Source: Ichthyophonus hoferi (lineage: Eukaryota > Opisthokonta > Ichthyosporea > Ichthyophonida > Ichthyophonidae). Taken from it: a stretch of DNA of 13,201 nucleotides. Below are positions 11,401-13,201 of this stretch, one piece after another. The notes beneath the pieces are model-generated. The model saw nothing but the letters and a program-made list of their open reading frames with translations. It searched no databases and had not been told where the DNA came from. The translations under genes and the position numbers were made by a program. Numbering within the stretch: position 1 is the stretch's first letter; each line of letters begins with the position of its first letter. The stretch is taken from assembly GCA_002751075.1 (NCBI GenBank), contig NAOQ01000930.1, positions 8,367 to 21,567 of the forward strand, read 5' to 3'.

Positions 11401-13093
11401 TCCAATCAAATAAGGCCTTGAAACGTTTAACCACACGTGATAGAAAATACAAGTCAGTAAGAAATCCATAATAAAAGTTATATTATAATAACCATTTGGT
11501 ATAGTGGTACAAAGGGACATTAATATTATATGCATAGTTTTAATAGGCCGAAAATGTGTTAGGGGAGAGATGGTAAACTATCCACCAATGAGCATGTTAT
11601 TATAAATATGATTTCCCTTATATATATGGGATAGGGGGATAGAGGGAACATATAACATTCTTCCATTAAATTGCATGTGTTGGTAACTTCCATCCTTATT
11701 GGGACTCTAAATTTAATTAGAATTTATGCAGAACACCTCATTGGTAATGTAATAGATAACATTAGGATAACGATATAGTTTCCTGATTGAGAAAGTACCT
11801 AATTCATTAAAACTATGGGCCAACCAGAAAGCTAGTTTAAGAGGGCAATGAACTAATATAAGGTAATTGTGGTTAAGAACCCTAGGGTGTGATACAGTGA
11901 TTGGTTACCGTGAATCCACGACTATCTGCAACGAATTGTGTGTGCTATCAGGTAGGCTGCCCTGGCGTATCATATGATGAGATATGTTATTGGCTCATGT
12001 TTAGTAGCGTAGTATATTAGTATATTAATATATTAGTATAATAGTATAATAATGTGCTATTATAATAGTATATTAGTATATAGTGCGATAGTATATTAGT
12101 ATAATAGCGTTATAGTATGATAGTGTGATAGTATAATAGTATATAATGTGATAATATTTTAGCAATATAATGTAATAGTATGTATTATAGTATAGTAGTG
12201 TAATAGTATAACAGTATATAGTATGATATGTCATGTCCTCTTGAAGAAGATTACAATTATCCTATAATAATGAGGTTGTAAAAGAGGTTAGTTACCGGAA
12301 TATATATATTTACTGAGGCACTTTTGACCAATGTAAGGAAGCTATTAAATGACCAGCATGGAATTAAAAATATATATTTTTAGATCTACTGTTTATAAGT
12401 TAACGATATATTGGTTGATTGCATTATCTCCTAACATTTAATTGGTGATGCTATTTAAACTGTTGCTAATTATTATATTGAAATGAGCAGCTATGTATTA
12501 AAACCTTTAAATGTTCAAATAAAATTATCCTTTATTATTTTAACGGGTAGTTTATTCAATCAACTATAGATATATGTTATGCATCATAAAAGGAAAGGCA
12601 ATTCTATTGGTTACTGTTTAAATTCACGATCGTATTGGGTTATTATACCATGTGTTGCACTCAATTATATCTACCAATTAGATCATTTCTATATCCCTTT
12701 TTAATCATTCATATTAATAAAATAGAATTTGAAAAAATAAGCATGTGTTCTAGTTGGATGTAATATGTGATTTTCACAGGGTATCATGCACAATGCGTCT
12801 TACTATTACGTTTGCCGATGATAACCACATTAAAAATTAAGTATGTATTTAAAATTTATTTGACCAATGTGGTACGATACATGAATATACTGTACACTAC
12901 CCTACATATTGTTTCTCTCTTTCTCTACTGCTCCTACTACTTACTAACCACAACGCATATATACCATACATATACCATTTATATAGCTACCGGTACAGCT
13001 GCAAAGATGTGTATAGACACAGAGGAAGATAGCAAGATAGATAGTAATAAGGAGGATAGAACTGAAAAGGTGCCGAAAGAGGAGAGAGATAAG
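1999..13093 (+). CDS. C2CD5: C2CD5/CDP138 orthologue, first 14 coding exons (partial, 3' end beyond window)
   Basis: This is a C2-domain protein of the C2CD5 (CDP138) family. The human member is known for calcium-dependent lipid binding and for helping GLUT4 vesicles insert into the plasma membrane downstream of Akt2. Fourteen exons join in frame to 460 codons. Residues 1-115 form the C2 domain, with DLTDAYVE at 23-30, KTLNPIW at 45-51, VIDYD at 73-77 and GWYPIYDTLRG at 106-116. Residues about 148-241 are a first YbjQ-like module (HGFVEELVV, RTPRSSNEARQR, GGNALVGY, RGIGTA). Residues about 264-345 are a Ser/Thr-rich linker. Residues about 352-432 are a second YbjQ-like module (FPPG, GGVVTARSIKLLDKI, EPDEPETRDAWW, LGCDTVIGY, ATGTAA). 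The start at 1999 has A at -3, an in-frame stop upstream, and matches the family N-terminus MP...K. Intron phases run 0,0,2,1,1,0,0,0,1,2,1,2,1,0. The C-terminal domain lies past the window. Confidence 0.95.
2333..3068 (+). repeat. 8-bp tandem array, 92 units, consensus CTATCATA
   Basis: Written out by hand, the array is exactly 92 units of eight bases with no insertion or deletion. The common units are CTATCATA, CTCTCATA, TTATCATA, CTATTATA and CTCTCACA. Changes fall mainly at positions 1 (C/T), 3 (A/C), 5 (C/T) and 7 (T/C); positions 2 and 8 are fixed and 4 and 6 nearly so. CTCTCACA occurs only in a run of two (2685-2700) and a run of four (2749-2780). The plus strand is almost free of G. 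No plus frame of these units makes a stop, which explains the long Ser-Tyr-Tyr-His-Ile-Leu open frames; they are not genes. Confidence 0.97.
3315..3425 (+). repeat. degenerate TGTTA/TGTGTTA pentamer repeat
   Basis: Repeats of TGTTA, TGTGT, TATTA and variants fill the last part of intron 1 up to about 30 bases before exon 2. The array is imperfect and includes TTACTTTACC-type interruptions. Confidence 0.75.
3454..3525 (+). CDS. C2CD5: C2CD5 coding exon 2 (residues 7-30)
   Basis: Twenty-four codons, VRIIEARDLPIM... to DLTDAYVE, then GAG|GTAAGA. This is the first strand and calcium-binding loop 1 of the C2 domain. Asp26 matches a human ligand, while residue 19 is Asn (AAC) where human C2CD5 has Asp. 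Confidence 0.96.
3526..4045 (+). other. intron 2 (520 bp)
   Basis: It runs from GTAAGA to GACCCAG. It contains a (TA)8 run at 3631-3646 and a T-rich stretch at 3660-3710. A CTAAT branch-point-like sequence lies at 4021-4025, about 20 bases before the acceptor. Nothing else stands out. Confidence 0.92.
4046..4170 (+). CDS. C2CD5: C2CD5 coding exon 3 (residues 31-72)
   Basis: Reads VKIKDKSYETPIAKK, TLNPIWKQDFRFELED, SEIQDEVLEI and two bases of Lys72. The TLNPIW motif is the usual C2 signature between the binding loops. The donor AAA|GTGCGT is in phase 2 and has C at +4. Confidence 0.96.
4171..4451 (+). other. intron 3 (281 bp)
   Basis: It runs from GTGCGT to CGATAG. It has an exceptionally long polypyrimidine stretch, about 4362-4445, mostly C and T, before the acceptor. 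There are no other features. Confidence 0.93.
4452..4582 (+). CDS. C2CD5: C2CD5 coding exon 4 (residues 72-116)
   Basis: Reads VIDYDKISSDDAIGKVYL, then the SLAPLLPWEKP stretch and LSGWYPIYDTLRG. Asp75, Asp77 and Asp83 correspond to human Asp76, Asp78 and Asp84 of calcium loop 3 and are kept. It ends in phase 1 at GAG|GTTAGT. Confidence 0.96.
4583..5443 (+). other. intron 4 (861 bp)
   Basis: It runs from GTTAGT to TTCAG. The first half is the 12-bp array (4616-5037). The second half, about 5178-5340, is rich in alternating TGTATG/TATATG steps. Open frames here, including 64-codon Cys/Tyr/Met-rich ones, are low-complexity accidents. Confidence 0.92.
4616..5037 (+). repeat. 12-bp tandem array, consensus CATACTRTTATA
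   Basis: The stretch 4807-5010 is exactly 17 units of 12 bases in unbroken register, alternating CATACTATTATA and CATACTGTTATA; the last third is almost pure CATACTGTTATA. The stretch 4616-4806 is an older, less regular version with extra CATA or TATA inserts. The 12-bp unit keeps frames open on both strands, giving false proteins of the HTVIHTII or YNSMYNSM type. The exact 12-mer CATACTATTATA also occurs in the intron 1 array. Confidence 0.97.
5444..5539 (+). CDS. C2CD5: C2CD5 coding exon 5 (residues 116-148)
   Basis: Completes Gly116 and reads IRGEINLSVKIDMFNNQ..., then SVGVKIFA, matching human GIRGEINVVVKVDLFND and CGVKFF. It links the C2 domain to the first YbjQ-like module. It ends in phase 1 at CAA|GTATGT. 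Confidence 0.95.
5540..5826 (+). other. intron 5 (287 bp) with TATAA and TATAGTA repeats
   Basis: It runs from GTATGT to CTGTAG. A regular TATAA pentamer run lies at about 5598-5632, followed to about 5755 by a loose TATAGTA-type repeat. A CTAAT branch-like site lies at 5792-5796. Confidence 0.9.
5827..5915 (+). CDS. C2CD5: C2CD5 coding exon 6 (residues 148-177)
   Basis: Reads (M)SVLPPGFRLVKM, then HGFVEELVVDNDPEYHW, matching human HGFVEELVVNEDPEYQW almost residue for residue. It starts the first YbjQ-like module. The donor is TGG|GTAGGT in phase 0. Confidence 0.96.
6127..6295. repeat. (TTA)n trinucleotide array with variant units
   Basis: The core from about 6163 to 6240 is nearly pure TTA, with GTA, TGC and GTC interruptions. 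The flanks carry ATA and TAC variants. Being trinucleotide it keeps several frames open, giving poly-Ile, poly-Leu, poly-Tyr or (reverse) poly-Asn artefacts. Confidence 0.95.
6645..6674. repeat. (TA)15 microsatellite
   Basis: Thirty bases of alternating TA in the middle of intron 6. Confidence 0.95.
7147..7248 (+). CDS. C2CD5: C2CD5 coding exon 7 (residues 178-211)
   Basis: Reads VDNFRTPRSSNEARQRLFYR, then LNNELQRRIGLKVL; the human counterpart is IDRIRTPRASNEARQRLISL. The human Akt2 phosphosite Ser197 (as I recall) sits in RQRLIS; here the same place is Tyr196 in RQRLFY. The donor is TTG|GTATGT in phase 0. Confidence 0.96.
7249..7942 (+). other. intron 7 (694 bp)
   Basis: It runs from GTATGT to CTACAG. 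It contains AT-rich repeats at 7358-7385, a (TATC)n tract at 7607-7656 running into TTA repeats, and a C/T-rich region before the acceptor. ATATCCTTTT at 7785-7794 resembles a minor-class donor but lies inside the intron. The frame at 7424-7696 is not supported. Confidence 0.92.
7607..7671. repeat. (TATC)12 microsatellite joined to a TTA run
   Basis: About twelve TATC units, preceded by TCTCTC, pass directly into five or so TTA units. This is a compound, probably polymorphic microsatellite in intron 7. Confidence 0.96.
7943..8098 (+). CDS. C2CD5: C2CD5 coding exon 8 (residues 212-263)
   Basis: Reads EVGGNALVGYQQSFDVEEE, then YGLVARGIGTAVTLVSTVPG and an acidic tail ending GSAV. It closes the first YbjQ-like module: GxNAxVGY and the GxGTA end are the family's hallmarks. 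The donor is GTA|GTAAGC in phase 0. The frame stays open 48 codons into intron 8. Confidence 0.96.
8099..8828 (+). other. intron 8 (730 bp)
   Basis: It runs from GTAAGC to TGCAG. Its first 147 bases are U-rich and read on from exon 8 to a stop at 8243-8245. It has a (CATA)n tract at about 8403-8442 and loose AATATAATA repeats at 8680-8800. Confidence 0.92.
8403..8442. repeat. (CATA)10 microsatellite
   Basis: About ten tetranucleotide units of ACAT/CATA in intron 8. Confidence 0.95.
8829..8913 (+). CDS. C2CD5: C2CD5 coding exon 9 (residues 264-292)
   Basis: Reads LTGSKDTSIITSAHP, SLSLAGAPVQEAL and the first base of Glu292. This is the start of the Ser/Thr-rich linker, which is poorly conserved. 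Exon status rests on the open frame, TATGCAG and TTG|GTAAAT borders and phase fit on both sides. A second AG six bases in (after TTAACAG) would break the frame. Confidence 0.85.
8914..9632 (+). other. intron 9 (719 bp)
   Basis: It runs from GTAAAT to TTATAG. It holds a tandem doublet of AATTGGAGTT at about 9171-9190 and the 20-bp array at 9285-9574, which ends about 60 bases before exon 10. The rest is AT-rich. Confidence 0.9.
9285..9574 (+). repeat. 20-bp tandem array, consensus ACTAGATTATATTGTATTAT
   Basis: About 14 units in perfect 20-base register; unit starts fall at 9301, 9321, 9341 and so on to 9561. Variants are mainly GGATT, GAGTA, AAATT and ATTAG in the first half of the unit, while TATTGTATTAT is nearly constant. 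No insertions or deletions are visible. Confidence 0.97.
9633..9705 (+). CDS. C2CD5: C2CD5 coding exon 10 (residues 292-316)
   Basis: Completes Glu292 and reads SYNELSFSQTDPN, RASFASGDLY and two bases of Ser316, within the Ser-rich linker. Borders are TTATAG and TAG|GTTAGT, phase 1 in and 2 out. Human C2CD5 also has a Ser-rich linker here, but residues are not clearly alignable. Confidence 0.85.
9706..10428 (+). other. intron 10 (723 bp)
   Basis: It runs from GTTAGT to CTACAG. 9725-9815 is G/T-rich with repeated GTGGT and TTGTTG. About 9901-10385 is the pentamer array. A C-rich stretch with CCCTAACCC (10397-10405) precedes the acceptor. Long Tyr/Thr/Ile/Leu open frames come from the array. 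Confidence 0.92.
9901..10385 (+). repeat. 5-bp tandem array, TATAC/TACAC/TATAT units
   Basis: About 97 pentamer units. The left part is TATAT and TGTAT; from about 9980 it becomes TATAC, TACAC and CACAC with almost no G. Register is kept until near 10271, where it shifts once and then continues to about 10385. All frames are open, so the 170-codon Tyr-Thr-Ile-Leu frame is an artefact. Confidence 0.95.
10429..10544 (+). CDS. C2CD5: C2CD5 coding exon 11 (residues 316-355)
   Basis: Reads SSATSGPTILKAYKQPGPSK, then QRFYQDDVTLVTLIDFPP and the first base of Gly355. The end aligns with human EQREFPFFTLTAFPPG, marking the entry to the second YbjQ-like module. The donor is CTG|GTGAGT. A TGACGTCA palindrome at 10507-10514 is explained by coding. 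Confidence 0.94.
10545..10856 (+). other. intron 11 (312 bp) with G-quadruplex-type tract
   Basis: It runs from GTGAGT to CATACAG. 10600-10640 is TATG/TGTG-rich. Four GGG runs separated by TGT follow at 10644-10664, then AT-rich DNA to the acceptor. The 61-codon minus-strand frame across this region is low complexity. Confidence 0.93.
10644..10664 (+). repeat. four GGG runs with TGT loops (G-quadruplex candidate)
   Basis: GGG occurs at 10644-10646, 10650-10652, 10656-10658 and 10662-10664, each separated by TGT. Three-base loops on three-G runs match a strong intramolecular quadruplex pattern, on the strand of the pre-mRNA. It also reads as a (GTGGGT)n hexamer microsatellite. Confidence 0.85.
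10857..10992 (+). CDS. C2CD5: C2CD5 coding exon 12 (residues 355-400)
   Basis: Reads (G)MVVGIGGVVTARSIKLLDK, then IKEPDEPETRDAWWLEIREE, then VQAHA and two bases of Arg400. Human has FLVHVGGVVSARSVKLLDRI and NPDEPETRDAWWAEI, making this the best conserved exon in the window. The donor GAG|GTATTA is weak at +4 to +6. Confidence 0.97.
10993..11877 (+). other. intron 12 (885 bp)
   Basis: It runs from GTATTA to GGTTAAG. T-rich DNA covers 11000-11160. A 14-base perfect palindrome AACCATATATGGTT at 11305-11318 contains a CC(A/T)6GG box. The 68-codon minus-strand frame at 11329-11535 is not recognised and looks accidental. The acceptor has almost no polypyrimidine tract, but CTAAT lies at 11853-11857, a fair branch distance. 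Confidence 0.9.
11307..11316. promoter_or_regulatory. CArG-box-like palindrome CCATATATGG
   Basis: A perfect CC(A/T)6GG, the core recognised by SRF/MADS-box factors, inside a 14-base palindrome (11305-11318) in intron 12. About one such match is expected by chance in DNA of this length and composition, so binding is unproven. Confidence 0.25.
11878..11951 (+). CDS. C2CD5: C2CD5 coding exon 13 (residues 400-425)
   Basis: Completes Arg400 and reads TLGCDTVIGYRESTTICNE, then LCVLS and the first base of Ala425, against human ALGCHAVVGYSESTSICEE then VCILS. Borders are GGTTAAG (purine-rich and weak) and CAG|GTAGGC. Other AGs nearby give a stop or the wrong frame, so this acceptor is preferred. 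Confidence 0.95.
11952..12986 (+). other. intron 13 (1035 bp)
   Basis: It runs from GTAGGC to TATATAG. It holds the TAGTA-type repeat at 12008-12225. The remainder is AT-rich with an unusual density of ATTGG/CCAAT motifs. TTGACCAATGT occurs twice, at 12324-12334 and 12860-12870. No gene is seen. Confidence 0.9.
12008..12225 (-). repeat. degenerate TAGTATAATAG repeat (reverse orientation of the ATACTAT family)
   Basis: Loose 5- and 10-base units such as TAGTA, TATTAG, TAATAG and TGATAG. On the minus strand these read CTATTATACTA, so this array carries the same core as introns 1 and 4 but inverted and much more degenerate. Confidence 0.8.
12987..13093 (+). CDS. C2CD5: C2CD5 coding exon 14 (residues 425-460; 3' border tentative)
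   Basis: Completes Ala425 and reads TGTAAKMCIDTEEDSKIDS, then a highly charged stretch of Asp, Glu, Lys and Arg. The ATGTAA end matches human ASGTAAVL and closes the second YbjQ-like module. The charged part is not conserved. I chose the donor AAG|GTGCGG at 13094 because G at +5 fits and the frame beyond soon enters a tandem repeat. AAG|GTGCCG at 13070 is the main alternative. Confidence 0.78.
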
Positions 13094-13127
13094 GTGCGGT
13101 GGACGGAGAGATCGTATAATATACACA

Positions 13128-13201
13128 ATACTATACTATATTATACTATACTATATTATACTATACTATATTATACTATACTATACTATACTCTACTATA
13201 C
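13128..13201 (+). repeat. TATAC pentamer array with 15-bp higher order, cut by window end
   Basis: Units ACTAT, ACTAT and ATTAT repeat as a 15-base block at least three times, then plain TATAC pentamers run to the last base. It lies in the presumed intron 14 and continues outside the window. Confidence 0.93.

Noticed and set aside
11329-11535. Minus-strand 68-codon frame with a less AT-rich end
   Set aside because: No family match recognised, no splice or promoter context, and it sits within intron 12. Random frames of this length are expected.

Overview
This window is animal-type nuclear DNA, AT-rich (roughly 70% A+T by eye), holding the 5' end and first 14 coding exons of one plus-strand gene. 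Joining the exons at GT..AG borders gives a 460-codon open protein. It aligns from its first residue with my recollection of human C2CD5 (CDP138): an N-terminal C2 domain, two YbjQ-like modules and a low-complexity linker. The gene runs off the right edge, so its C-terminal half is outside the window. The organism cannot be named from sequence alone. The low GC, many introns, heavy microsatellite load and protein divergence fit an invertebrate; a sponge is my guess, with low confidence.

Layout: 1-1814 is upstream DNA with no gene I can support. Its right third (about 1195-1801) has a strong G-over-C purine bias and ends in a 13-base A tract. 1815-1998 is the probable promoter/5' UTR. The coding exons are 1999-2016, 3454-3525, 4046-4170, 4452-4582, 5444-5539, 5827-5915, 7147-7248, 7943-8098, 8829-8913, 9633-9705, 10429-10544, 10857-10992, 11878-11951 and 12987-about 13093. 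Exons 1-4 encode the C2 domain, exons 5-8 the first YbjQ-like module, exons 9-11 the Ser/Thr-rich linker, and exons 11-14 the second YbjQ-like module.

About 90% of the window is intron or flank, and much of that is tandem repeat. Introns 1, 4, 9, 10, 13 and 14 each carry an array of a different unit length (8, 12, 20, 5, about 5-10, and 5/15 bp), most built around an ATACTAT-like core. Several keep perfect register with no insertion or deletion. These arrays create long spurious open frames of Tyr/Ile/Leu/Ser/His repeats that are not genes.

The most interesting points are: the 92-unit indel-free 8-bp array whose variation sits almost only at alternate positions; the shared core among arrays of the same gene; loss of the Ser phosphoacceptor at the position of the reported Akt2 site of human C2CD5; Asn in place of one of five presumed C2 calcium ligands; and a possible intron-8 retention product with a hydrophobic tail. 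I found no mobile-element gene, RNA gene, CRISPR array or new multi-gene system.
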